DNA from: Symbiodinium natans
Taxonomy: Eukaryota; Sar; Dinophyceae; Suessiales; Symbiodiniaceae
Assembly: GCA_905221605.1 (NCBI GenBank)
Contig: CAJNDS010000065.1
Span: 62,001 to 126,000, forward strand
Length of the DNA: 64,000 bases
Reading direction: 5' to 3'
Below the pieces are notes generated by a model. It saw nothing but the letters and a program-made list of their open reading frames with translations. It did not search any database and was not told where the DNA came from. Positions 36,009-47,259 of the stretch are shown here, in pieces. Numbering within the stretch: position 1 is the first letter of the stretch; each line of letters opens with the position of its first letter. Both the position numbers and the translations under genes were made by a program.

Positions 36009-36710
36009 GTAGAGAGAGAGAGAGAGAGAGAGTAAAGTATAGCAGAGAAGAGTAGAGCATAGAAGTAGAGTATAGTAGTGTATAGTAGAGACATGTAGAG
36101 ACTAGTCGAGTATAGTAGAGTATAGTAGAGTATAGTAGAGTATAGTAGAGTATAGTAGAGTGTAGTAGAGTAGAGTATAGTCGAGTATAGTCGAGTATAG
36201 TAGAGTATAGTAGAGTATAGAGGATAGTAGAGTATAGTAGAGCATAGTAGGGTACTATTCAGTATGGTATATGTTTACTATAATATAGTATACTATAGTA
36301 CAGTAGAGTATAGTATACATGGAAAAGTATGGTATGGTCTTGTCCAGTCTAGTGTAGGACAGTCATAGTATAGTACAAGAATAGCAATAGGAGAGTAATG
36401 GTTTAGTAATAGTATAGTAATAGAACAGTAATGGAAGAGGAATAGTAGAGGAAGAGAAAAGTAGTAGTATAGTAATAGCATAGTAATAGAAGAGTAATAG
36501 TATAGTAATAGAAGAGTAATAGTAATTGTATAGTGATGGTGTAGTAGTCGTATAATCATCGAAAAGTTATAGTATAGTAATGCAGAGCATAGAAAAGTGT
36601 AGTGTAGTGCAGTGTAGTGTAGTGTACATGGTATAGTATGGTATGGTATGGTCTAGTCTATCGTATAGTAAAGTATGGTATAGTATTGTATAGCAAAGTA
36701 TAGTGTCCTC
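36009..36710 (+). repeat. TATAG-type minisatellite, about 700 bp
   Basis: Starts with (GA)n at 36010-36032, then tandem GTATAGTAGA decamers to about 36260. These degrade into AGTAATAGTATAGTAATAG-type units to about 36560 and GTAGTGTAGTG/GGTATAGTATGG units to 36705. Stop codons are frequent in every forward frame (TAG is built into the unit), so it is non-coding; the open minus-strand frame at 36293-36559 is a repeat artefact. Confidence 0.95.
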
Positions 36711-37168
36711 GATGGCGTTTTGAGGTTTAGCCAGCTATGTGGAGGGTTGTCATCTCGCGTGGCAATGGAAGGGTTGCGACAGTCTGAACCAAGCAGAGCC
36801 TGACACACATTCTGGAAAGTCGGTCCTCTGTCTGGCAGGGAAGCGCAGGGAGGCTTCTGTGTTTCATGGCCCTTGTCAGAGGGTTAACATGGCCGTTTAT
36901 CGCAAAAAGTGCAAAAGTGAGTTGGGGGTTTCAAAATGGCATAAGTTCCAGCTTGAAAACGCTTTCAGGATTCACGTGGAAGCAGGTCTGGTACTCGTAA
37001 TTGCTAACCACGTATTCGACATGAAGCTACGCGAAGCGGGCCTGTGAGCTTCTTGGAATATCTGGGCAAACTCAGCATGCGTTGCTTAACTTTGTTTGTG
37101 CAAGGTAGGTGAATGCAAAGCAGCTGCTGCGAAGCTACAGCACTCGTGCCTCAGCGCAAACATATTAG

Positions 37169-37788
37169 GGGCTCCACGCCATTGTGGTCCGCACAGTCTC
37201 TCAACTTTTGGATGTCATTGACAGAGCGCGCTTTGTGGATGCGTGTAATCAGAGGTTGGCATACGAAGACGAGATTTATCAGGAGCATCTTGCCTCGACA
37301 AATCTGCTGGTCCATTGCCATGACGGTCATCGAAGAGAGTATCTTTCCTGTTCAGAAACCCAGGAATGATCCCAGAGGTTGTGTGTTTCGTGCACCTGAC
37401 AACGACATGTACTTCAATGACGCAGAAGAAGGCAAGACTTGCGGTACATGTCACCATAACCATAGTTGCGAGTGCAGTGTGGGTGTGAGGGGTCAAGGCT
37501 CCAGATCCGCATACCAGCAGCCAAAGATCGGGGCATTGCCGGTAGTATTGCGGTGCTGCTTCCTTTTGCTGCACTCTGCTGCATGCTCAGCCAGGCATGA
37601 TTGCTTTCATGTGCTGCATCCATCTCAGGCAGAGAGAATTCAGCCCGACGCCTCGTCTGCAGGGTGGAGAGCTGACGCAGTCATATTGCCAATTGGGACC
37701 AGCAGCCAAGCACTGCATGTGTCAACTTGAGGGCATGTTGGGGCATGCCTGCCGTCTCCTCGCGATGCTAATGCTTCAAAGCAGTAAG
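37169..37788 (+). CDS. Unrecognised gene, two well-formed exons
   Basis: Exon 37169-37338 starts at AG|G and reads GLHAIVVRTVSQLLDVIDRA then RFVDACNQRLAYEDEIYQEH, ending at a GTATCT donor. Exon 37629-37788 starts at AG|G and reads QREFSPTPRLQGGELTQSYC then a hydrophobic stretch (HACRLLAMLMLQSSK), ending at GTACGA. They join in frame (phase 2 to 1 base). Helical, mixed-charge protein with no recognised domain. A candidate upstream exon at 36973-37047 reads HVEAGLVLVIANHVFDMKLR. Downstream, several frames at 37.81-38.06 kb are open and I could not choose between them. Confidence 0.42.
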
Positions 37789-38639
37789 GTACGAGGAGAA
37801 GGGGGGTACAGTGGACACAGCGAACGCGGGACCGGACCCCGTCGGCTGCCTGCCGCCGGCATTCAACGTCGCAAAGCTCAAGCCGCAGAACGCCGTCTCG
37901 CACCAACATGCCCTATTGCATCGACAGCCCGAAGATGGCTGGAGATCGATGCCTCATGCAAGAAAAATGGCAGCAGACACAACAGGTTCAGGAACAATCG
38001 ATCACTGCCCGGGATACAGAGGCTTCTACTGTACACCGTTCAGTAGGCCAGACCACATGAACCACATCTTGGGCCAGATGTTCTCAAGTCCCCATGATTG
38101 CAGCCCACTTGTGTTCGATCTGTGAGGGAATCTTCCACACACATCTTTTTACGCAGGCCAAGAACTGATGTTAATTATCCCCCCAAAGTTTTTGTTGGAC
38201 CCTGTGTAATGTCTCAAACAGCACAAACTACAAGAAGGAGCTTAACCGGTTGCATAATGGAAAGAACAGCCAGCAAAGACTCCACGCGTAGGGCGGTTGA
38301 GTCGTGAGGGTGTGAGGGAACTGGGTATTTGTTCACATGCTGGGGTCTCGCAGCTGCTTCCGATCAAACAACAGGTATGCGTAAAACGAGCGCAAATAAA
38401 GTATGCGCAGATATCAGCTCTGACTGCGCAGTGTCAAGTGGCAGAATGCGAATCAAGATGTGGCTTGAGATTTAGCATGTTGTCCTCGAGTAAATTCTAG
38501 ATTCCGAATCAAAACGATCAGGGTTTATGTTTATGCTTTCAGGTCTAGAGTCTGGGGTTGTCAGCCTCACGTCTTCTACCTGACAATGTTCACGCAATGT
38601 GCTAACATAGTTTACCAAGATTTTGCAAGAAGAAACACC

Positions 38640-39150
38640 GCGCCCAGAGTATGTCGCCCTCTAACTCAAACAGTAGGAAACGAGACATGAAGGAATACAC
38701 TAGCATATCATGAAGAAAAGCAAACCCGAGAACATCACAGCATCTGTTTCCCCATCTCGGACAGCAGAAAAACAACGGACAAAGCACATGCCGACAGAAT
38801 GAAGACAAGCAACCACATGCTCAGAGACCAGAAAACAAGACATGAAGGAGACAATAGCACGTTCTTAAGGAAGACAAAGCCTGCCGATGCCCAGTAGCGC
38901 GTCACAGCATCCGGCACCCCATGTCGGAAACCAGAAAACGAGACATGAGGCGATCTCCAGACAAATCCTGCTGCTGATCCCCAGAAGCGCGTCACAGCGT
39001 CCGGCTCCCCGTCTCGCACACCACAAAACGAGACATGAGGGGAGACAATAGCAGGTTATGAAGGGAGACAAATCCGGCCGATCCCCAGAAGCGCGTCATA
39101 GCATCCGGCACCCAGGGAGACAAAGTGACAAAAGGAACTTATGAAGGGAA
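38640..39150. repeat. Degenerate tandem repeat, about five copies of 80-110 bp
   Basis: The core AGAAGCGCGTCACAGCATCC with variants recurs near 38727, 38891, 38984 and 39090, each followed by GGCACCCC and a CCAGAAAACGAGACATGA block (also at 38677, 38829, 38935, 39024). Spacers contain AGACAAAGC/ATAGCAGGTTATGAAGG. The minus strand therefore shows recurring CDALLGI peptides in open frames; these are repeat artefacts. Confidence 0.85.
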
Positions 39151-40680
39151 GCAAACCGGCACGGATCGTCACACTATCCCTTTCCTTACTCAAATCTAGA
39201 ACCCCATAGCTTCGCTGTTTGGGGAATAAAGAGGCCAAGATCTGAAGCGACCTGAAGAATGGAAAGCCTGCGGCTGAAGATTTGCCAAGAGGGGCTTCGA
39301 AATCAAGCCCCAAGACAAGGCCCGCTATTATTCAGAAGGTTCTGAGTCGAGAGCCCTGCCCTTGGATTCTCCAGGCCCGGGCTCTCCAAATCCCGAAGCC
39401 AGGGTTTCTGAAGATTTTTAAGGATGCCTGGCCTCATGATTCCAAAGCTTCCTCCTTTAAGCCAAGAGGCCAGAAACATCAGAAACCCTTGGCCCAACAC
39501 GGTGCCAATTCTAGGAGGTCAGGCTGGCTCCTGGACCAGCCTTGCCGGATTGATCGGGACAATGTTTTCGTATGGTTGCTTGTCGAAGGCAGTTCTTGAA
39601 ACCCCCTTGGTTGGAGTCTTGGACAAGGAGGCTTGGCCATTCAGAGGTTGGTTAAGGTTTAGGGTTTCGTTTGTCAGGATCTAGGTTTGCAGCTTAATTT
39701 AGCTTAGTGTAAATCGAACCGGCAAAAATAGAACCCCCAAACAGTCAGACGATCAGGACTAGCCCGATGTTGAAGCGTTTTGCCAGGCGCTGCCCTGCAG
39801 TGCGTCCGAAAGTGGTCAAGCCGAAAGCCCGGAACCCCCTCCCTCTGTTGTACGGATTTCGTTGTTTCTGGTTGCATCGACATATGGGGTGAAGGCGAGT
39901 AGTTGATGTCCGGCTACCTCGACTGTTCCCTGCAGAGTGGCTCCAGTGTGGTCAGACCCGACACCCACAGCAGGGCAAGCAAAAACGCTGGACCCCAAAA
40001 AAACCACTACTACCCCTAAGCTTGCACCATGGCAAACCGAAACAGCTATGAGGCCCCAGAACATGGCGACCCATAAAACCCAAAACCGAAGTTTGTACTT
40101 GCTTACGGGAAACATGCGCTCGCGCTGTTGCGGAACACGACTTCAATCGTCCATGACCTCGAGAACCCCAGTGCAGACTCTTGCAACTTGCAATTCAGTC
40201 AAAGTTGCCACCGAACGTTCGACTAATTTAGGCACCATGATAGTCAATGCAAAACCTTACAGAGTGTAGCTGACACCATGTGCTTGGGAGCCCATGTGCT
40301 GCAGCCATGGCAAAAGGACTCGTGAAAGGCTTTGTGTGGGGACTCGTTGATAGCCTGTGTCTTTGGGCAATCGCAGGGCGTTGGAGGGTCGGAGGGAGCA
40401 GACCTTGACTTGGCATCAGGCTTTGTCTCCAAGCCGCGGCAGACGCCATCACGGCAAGGCCAGCCATTGCTGCGCATTGAGATGGATCACGACGTTGTGG
40501 TCCCATGTAAGGAAACCTCACAATTTTCTTGTGCCTACCCGGCTGCTTTGCAAGAAAGCAACAGCTCCCCCACCATCCTTCAAACAGCACGTGTTAACCT
40601 TGAAGCCGGACTGGTGCACAAAACGCACCCGCACCTGCTTTCCAAAATGTCTAGAGAGGGTTACATTGAATTGTGCTCAC
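39150..40680. other. No supported gene
   Basis: Overlapping open frames on both strands (39282-39599 plus, 39816-40115 minus, 40332-40778 plus) without recognised domains or splice chains. A short GGTTTAGGGTTTCG near 39655 resembles telomere repeats but is only one unit long. Confidence 0.4.
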
Positions 40681-40689
40681 GGTCTGCGT

Positions 40690-41340
40690 ATTGTGAGAAC
40701 ATAGGGGAACATTTATTAGTATCATTACGCGGGGGTCATGATATGTTCTCTTCTTATTATTTACCCACGATATCCTGATTAACACGTGCATGGATGGTAC
40801 TATTTTCAGCGCGTTATGAATAATTGTAAACGCTTGCGCGCGCCGCCTCGGCAGCCGGGCCAGCCCCAGGACAGGAAAGGAGGTCGCAAAAAAAGGGGAG
40901 GAAGGGCAGCGGGGCTAAAGTTGTTCCAGACGCTTCTCGGCAGGAAGCCGAGGCGAATAATCTGAACGAAACAATAATAGGATGATAGCGGTCTAGCTCC
41001 TGGAGAAGCTGCATGAATGAATTTCGAAAGGCTGTTTAGAATGGGGGCATGAATGCGCTACTTCGTGCACTTTGTTCATGGTGTTCACTGGTGATAAAAA
41101 AGCCCTAATATGCCCCAATTAGAATATCTTTACATGCGGCATTTTTCTCCATCCAGAGTAAACATTAGAAGTTAGTGCCATTATAAAGAGGCCCCCCTAA
41201 AGGAACCCCAAAAGACCTATTTCAAAATCACAAAGAATGACGCGTGCATTTGTATTAGGCTTTTTCAAGCCGTTCCTTCGTTCACTCGACCTCCAAACCA
41301 ACCCCTCGCCTAATCTTCTCTAATCTGAATGAACAATCCT
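40690..41340. other. AT-rich island with a segment shared with the 47.6-kb hairpin island
   Basis: Base composition drops to AT-rich, stop-rich sequence unlike the flanking ~50% GC DNA. A 22-base segment at 41237-41258 (core GACGCGTGCATTTGTATTAG) recurs exactly at 47622-47643. Other phrases are similar (ATTACGCGGGGGTCAT here, ATTACGGGCGTCAT at 47754). No gene seen. Confidence 0.6.
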
Positions 41341-41497
41341 TTCACAATACCATCAGCCTGCTAGACCCCTAAGCAATTTGGGGTATCCTGAACAAGCCCG
41401 AACACTGGGAGGCCTGTGTAAAGTTTCAGTAAGTGAGCCTGACACACTTCAAGCGGTGAAGCAGCTCGTGCTGCGAAGCCCATGAGTTGTTGTTGGG

Positions 41498-41548
41498 GTG
41501 GGGGGGGGGGGGGCGGCTGGAAATTGGTGGAGGTTGGGGGGGGGGGGT
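41498..41548 (+). repeat. Interrupted poly-G tracts
   Basis: Two runs of about 10-13 G within 50 bases. They create a Gly-rich artefact frame. Potential G-quadruplex. Confidence 0.9.
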
Positions 41549-41559
41549 TTCCGACTTGA

Positions 41560-42640
41560 GAAGGACAAGACTCTCAGGTTGTCAAAGCGTGGGTCGGTGC
41601 AAGAATCGGAGAGCTTAACTGGCTTACGTTTACCTGAAGCAGGTGAAGCCATCGTTTATGCGCAGTGTCACATACTTGTAGGGTTCAGGTGTGCGGGTTG
41701 TGTAGGCAGCAATCCTGACTCCCTCGATGTTACGCCGACTGCAGATGCTGATTCTGGGCTGCACGTGGGAGATGCAAGACGCAGCTGTTGAGCGTTGGAC
41801 TTTCGAGCCTTGGACGTGTTGATGCCAAGGTCCGGAAACCCGGCATGCGCCAAGACCTTACACGGGTGCCGACAAGCATGTCAACAAGCCGTCAGCCCAC
41901 ATATTGCACGCGAACCATGTTCCAAAAAGCCGCAGCAAGGGAACAGCATCGTACCATTTCAGTATGCAGTCTTGGTGTCCGGAGTATCTGTAAGGTGAGG
42001 TGGCAGTCGTTTGGGTGTCTTTGGACTAAGTGCCTTGCCTTCTGACATTTCTGACGCGATGTTCAAAACAAGGCCGTCGAATCTTCCAGGAGGCCAAGCC
42101 ATGAACTGCCAGCACTGGTGTGCCCTTCGCTCCCAAACATTCCAAACATTCCAACACAACACCGACTCACTTTAACCCTTTTACACCCCGTTTAAGTACC
42201 TCCTTTTAAGTACCTCCTGCCCAGACGACGGGATTCGTACACTAAGAAGTGTCGATGGCGTCAGAAGAGTCTTGATGACATGCTTTCTCTGCACATGTTT
42301 GGCTTGATGTCAGGCACGAAGCCGCCTAGGCCGGCCCGCTGAGCATCAGGGCTGCTCATGCTGCTAGCATCGGCTGGTACTGGCTGTGATCATTGTGTCA
42401 TTGCGAATTTAGAAGGCTGGGTGTGAGTGAATTGCCCACCGACAAACATATGACTCATGTCGTTGGCTGCTTTGCTGAAAAATGTGACCCTGTTTGCGCG
42501 GATAATTTCCAGACAGGACAGCCACAGATTGCCAGAAGCTTCAATTCGGACAGTTCCACCAAACTGCACAAGTAACATTGAGGAAACTTGCCTGAACTTG
42601 CATGTCTCATTGTGGCGCAAGTTGTGAACAGATCAGACGC
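41560..42640. other. No supported gene
   Basis: Mixed sequence upstream of the PDZ-like gene. A 13-base direct duplication (TTTAAGTACCTCC) sits near 42192-42220. The promoter of the PDZ-like gene should lie here, but no TATA or TTTT-box context is convincing. Confidence 0.35.
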
Positions 42641-42651
42641 CAGTGACAGAC

Positions 42652-43545
42652 ATGATGTTCTGCTGCTGCGTGGCGGAGAAAGCGGACGATGGAATCGGTC
42701 TTCCTCCAATCATCCCCGACACTGCACAAACGAGTGAGTCCACCATCCTGAAGACGCTCAGCAAATTCAGCAGTAGCATACGTAACACATCTTCACACAC
42801 CAGCACGAGTGCTTGCGACTGTTTAGAAATTAGGCCGCTGTTGCCACAAGTTTCTTTCTTGCTCTGAGCTCTTTGAGCTAGCTTTGAGGACAGCTCCAGC
42901 GATGCAGGCTGAAGAACCTGCGCCAAGCATGCTCGACATCTTCACCGTCATCATACGGCGACAAGATGGACCACATGGGTTGCAGGTAGATGGCACGGAT
43001 CCTGACTGTGCCCTTGTCAGGGCGATCAAAGAAGCTAGCCAGGAAGAGATGCCAGGTTTGTGTTTTCACAGCAAATGAGTCAAATGAGTGGTGATTCTCA
43101 CGAAAGCTAGATGTCTAAGGATGGCGCAGTAGCAGAGTGGAATAAGATCACCATGGAGAACCGCGTCAAAGTCTTTGATCGCATTGTGGAGGTGAACGGC
43201 ACCAGAGGTCAAGCTTCAGATTTAGTGAAGGCTTTGGCAGCAGATGCGGAGTCGACGTCGATCACAATACAACGGCCGTGTGAGAGGAACGTCAAGTTGC
43301 AGAAGCCTGGCGAGATCGGCGTGATCCTCAATTACAAAAAGGTGGGATCTGCGGCCCCATGGATCTCAAACATCAATGCAGGCCTGCTAAGCCAGTGGAA
43401 CCAGGAAAGGCCCGAATATGCCGTTCAAACCCATGACAGAATTGTGGCAGTCAATGGCACGAAGGGTGCTCCGGAAGAACTGATGCTGAAGATGAAGGAG
43501 GCAACTTCAAGTCTGGACTTGAGCGTCCTACACTATGCTATCTGA
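42652..43545 (+). CDS. Small protein with two PDZ-like domains
   Basis: Exons 42652-42731, 42889-43042 and 43120-43545 join to 219 residues plus stop; both introns begin GA and end AG|G. The protein starts MMFCCCVAEK: a Cys cluster right after the start, typical of palmitoylated membrane anchors, in a family I recall as common in dinoflagellates. Two similar modules follow. Module 1 reads SMLDIFTVIIRRQDGPHGLQ, then AEWNKITMENRVKVFDRIVE with VNG. Module 2 reads GEIGVILNYKK, then SQWNQERPEYAVQTHDRIVA with VNG. The D-R-I-x-x-V-N-G signature is the PDZ beta-D/beta-E region. Likely a scaffold at the inner membrane face. ATG at 42652 is the first Met in frame after an upstream stop-rich region. Confidence 0.82.
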
Positions 43546-44025
43546 TCCCTGTAGTCCTTGAGATCCGTGTCGTAGACCGTGCCTGCCGCAGGGCAGGCTC
43601 GACGGACGCAAGCTTCAGAATTTTTGCAGTTTTCTTCATTCCATGGCAGTCTGTGACGGGTGTTTCATCACTTCCCAAAACTTGCGGAATGTTTCACCGG
43701 ACTGGGTCGAGCTGGATTTGGAAGGCTCTTGGAAAACGTCTAGCGAGACGCACTGGTAATGACGCTCAGCAGCTTAGCGCGCACCGCGCTGGAGCAGACA
43801 ATGCTGACGATGGTGTAATGGTCCATGTCCTGTTCAGATGAGAAGAAGTCCACGGGCGCCGCTTCAAACATGGCCGTATGCTTAGCTGGATGTAGTGCTT
43901 GTTTCGTTCAGATTGCAGCTGCGATTTGGCTTGCATAATATATGAGTCATACAGTATGGCCACGATTTGCGGCCTCTTGGCAGTCTGCGCAAGATGCCCT
44001 CGCCTTCGGGGCAGACCTGCCTGAG

Positions 44026-46111
44026 GCGTTGCTGAAGAGTGCCGCAGAGTCATTGACACAGTCCATCAGGCAGCGTCCGATGAAGTTGTGATATGCTGTT
44101 GTGAGGGGCCGTGTGGCATGTTGCATCTTTCAAGGGAAGCCCGACTTGCCCATGACGTGACTGAACAGATTCTTGGCGCCTGCCTCTGTTAAACAGGGTG
44201 GTAACAAATCAAAGTCTGTGAAGCTCGCAGTCAAAAGGCAATGAGTGTGTGTTGGCAGCATGTCAAAGGTGTGACCTTGCGAACCGTGTACCTCAGGCCC
44301 GCTCGTAGCCGAGTTTGGCTGAGGCTTCAAAGGCCGAGGGCGCCAGAAAGCTTCAAAGAAAGACATCGCGGGGCGCTCGCACTTTACGTTGGCTGGAGCT
44401 CCATACTGGGCGATCAACGAGAGCAGAGACGTTTAGCCATGAGCGTGCAAGAAAGGCACAAGTGCAACGTCTCCTCCATGACCTCGAGGTGGATTTGGTT
44501 TGAATGGGCGTTCGAGGGGCGGCACGGACAAGAGAGAATGTTGGGCCGATTCAAGGTTTCGTCACTCTGCACCGGCTGCACGCTGCAGATGCCTCCCATT
44601 TCCTTCGGTTTTCCTAAGCTCTGTCTTCACTGACATTGACTCACTGCCATGGGGCAGCGGGCAGACGGGGACTTCGTGGAGATTGAAGAAATCAATGGAG
44701 AGAGGGAAGTCAAACCCTGAAAGGCACGCTGGAAGCAAGTCTGGCTCTTTAAGGAATGAATCAGAAGGTCAAATCTGAAGACAACTCTGGGATTTACAAG
44801 GGTTTCGCATCGACTGGAGGCAGGAGAAGAATTCATTCCCTCCTATCCTTTTCACCACGCGACTTCCTGAGTGAGGAAGCGGGACACTGGTGGTACTTGG
44901 ATCAACAAACCGCCTCAACTTTAATTGCAGGCAAAATTTTAATGGGTGTACCTTTCCCAGTATCCCAAGAGCATGTCAAGATGCAGGCAGACTCAAATGC
45001 AAAGCACATTGACACCAGGCCTGACCTTCAAAGCTGTCAGATGTCTCATGCTGCATTGCCACCACAGAGCTGCGAGATGCTACGAAGGACCTTGAGACAA
45101 GTCCTGGCTGATGTAAAAGCTGCCTTGGACACCGCCCGTCTCAACAACAAGTTGAAGGACGGATTTGCGGCAATCATGTTTCTTCGTTGAAGTGTAACTT
45201 GATTGCGGCGCTGCGGCTGCAGCTGCTGTGGCTGTGCTTCCGTTCTTGTTTTTGTTCTTGTCTTTGTTCTTGTTAATGGTCGTCGTCGTCGTTGTGGTCC
45301 TTGTTCTTGTAGTCTCTGTCTCTGTCGTTGTCATTGTCGTTGTTGGTCTGGGAGGGGATAGGGGTTAGGGACAACCTCACAAGCTCCCGTTTCCAAAAGT
45401 GAATGGTTTTCGCTCTTCAGCAGATCGTCTTCATGCAGCCTCGCATCGCTTGTTGAAGTTGAAACATGTGTCCTATGCCTATGCCATGTTGATACGACTT
45501 AAGTCCTTGGGCGTTGGCTCTTCAGAATGTCGTATCTTGTTCTAAGCAGGAAGTCCGCGAGGACATTTTTCCCACAACAACTTGAATCGCACCCACACGC
45601 TAAAGAAACAGGTCCAGCAGAAGGGCTGCAACCATATCATGCTGTCGCAACTTTCTCAAACATTTTCAAGTTGTGAAGCACACCAGGAAAATTCTCAGGC
45701 CCTTCACGGCCTTCACCTAGTCGCCCTTGAGGCAATTTCTGGTCCCAGCCAAGCTGTTCCTTGGCTGTAGGCCCTGCAGGCTGCAGCATTGTGAGGCCCG
45801 TTAGTCATTTTGTTTCGCCGATCAAGTGCATTTCATGGCCTCCACGAAGCATGATGTTGTGATATGTTGTGGGCCATAGTGCGACACCGAGGAGGCAGAA
45901 CACATCTTAATGAAGGTCCACGAGCTGGAGGCCGGATGCCTTACAGCCTGCATCTACATATGTACATACGGTGCTGTTGGTGAAGTGTGGGCACTCTTGA
46001 ACCAAGTTTGCCTAGCTGTTGCAGGCCTTGATTGAAGCTAGCGAGAGTGAGGCTCGCCGAGTCTCGGACAACGCCGAGCACGAATGTCAGCTGTCCAAGC
46101 GCTCTCAGATT
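44026..46111 (+). CDS. Coiled-coil protein gene, partial exon set
   Basis: Exons with AG|G acceptors: 44026-44069 (reads ALLKSAAESLTQSI, GC donor), 45088-45157 (reads TLRQVLADVKAALDTARLNN, GA donor), 45892-45930 (reads EAEHILMKVHELE, GC donor) and 46025-46111 (reads ALIEASESEARRVSDNAEHE, GC donor). The last three join in frame to a long charged heptad-like helix. Between 44.2 and 44.9 kb other coding-like pieces exist (AQVQRLLHDLEVDLV near 44456; DGDFVEIEEINGEREVKP near 44664; SHRLEAGEEFIPSYPFHHAT near 44805) but their order is not settled. No family is recognised. Starts about 0.5 kb after the PDZ-like gene on the same strand. Confidence 0.45.
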
Positions 46112-46985
46112 GCGGCGCAGCCTTGATGTCACAGTCATCTCGTGCCCTGGAGGCGGCTTCTGCTGACCTTGCCCAGGCAACTTGCCGCTTGCTGCAAGGG
46201 TTTTGGCATGCAGTGTTGCACACCGCTCAGAGCTCTGAGACGGACAGAACTTTGTCAGTCTCGGTCTTGAGAGGGACATTGAATTTGTATTATAGATGAC
46301 CCCATAATAAGCACACACGGTTTGGCTGAGCACAGTTTATTGTGAGAGTCGCCGGATCCAGTACTGATACCTGCGTTTGCTTACGCTTGGTTCCCTGTCC
46401 TCTTTGCGGATTCTGCCGAATTTTTCGGTTTTCCGGTTGTCCAAGTGTAAAAGTGTGTGTCTCTGTGTGTGCGCGCATGCACGCGTGATTGGTCTGCTCA
46501 CGAGCGCAGAGTGCCACTCCCACATTGGTACACGTATATCCACAGCTTGCATGCCGTACCGGGCAGCACATGAGTGCAACAAAAACGAACATTCATTCGG
46601 AATAATGAAGGCTTATGCGTGTGGATTTCAGAAGAATCTCATAAGGGATCTCAGAAGGGTTCGCAGCAAGTTGAGGAGGATAAAAGCAGAGAAATTACCA
46701 ATATTGAAGTTTCTTCTTTAGGCTTTAAGCTTTAAGCCCTAGGCTTTCGGCTTCCACTGTCACGTATTGCTCCGGGGATCAACCATGAATATGAGACGGT
46801 ATCGGCGAAGCTGCGGGATTATCTCCTTTGAACATTGATTGCCTGGCCTCGATACATAGGGTTTAGAAGGGAATCTTAGCTTTACGGCTGGCCTCAAGAA
46901 GTGAGACCCTGAGACCCTGACGTCGGGTTGCCTCATACATTAAGCCTGCCTTACTTTAGGCCTCGGGCTTCTTTAGGATTTGAGA
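46112..46985. other. No firmly supported gene
   Basis: One frame at 46084-46298 reads LMSQSSRALEAASADLAQAT and may hold a further exon of the coiled-coil gene, but its left edge overlaps the previous exon in another frame. The rest is featureless apart from a (GT)n tract near 46453-46475. Confidence 0.3.
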
Positions 46986-47033
46986 TGCTGTGCGAAAGCG
47001 GAATTACATACGCAAAGACAAGTATGCGCACCC

Positions 47034-47213
47034 GCCCCCCCACCCCCCCCCCCCCACCACCCCCCCCCCATCCCCCCCCATCCCTCCCCCCATCCCCCCC
47101 CACCCCCCCCACCCCCCCCCCCCCCCACCCCCCCACCCCCCCCCACCCCCGCCCCCACCCCCCCCACACTGTAACAGAGGGGAGGGGGTGGGGGGGGTGG
47201 GGAGGGGGTGGCA
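47034..47213. repeat. C-rich tract followed by complementary G-rich tract
   Basis: About 135 bases of C runs punctuated by single A or T (47034-47168) are followed, after a 12-base spacer, by about 33 bases of G runs with single A or T (47181-47213). The G part can pair with the end of the C part. Pro-rich and Gly-rich frames on both strands are artefacts. Confidence 0.95.
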
Positions 47214-47259
47214 AAGGGAAGGGTGGCTCGGCAAGCCGAGGCGAATGAACACTGGGCGA

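Noticed and set aside
36293-36559. Minus-strand Tyr/Leu-rich frame of 88 residues
   Set aside because: It is the complement of the TATAG minisatellite.
37105-37155. Candidate exon reading GECKAAAAKLQHSCLS just before the exon at 37169
   Set aside because: Joining it as first read would need a 13-base intron, which is not credible.
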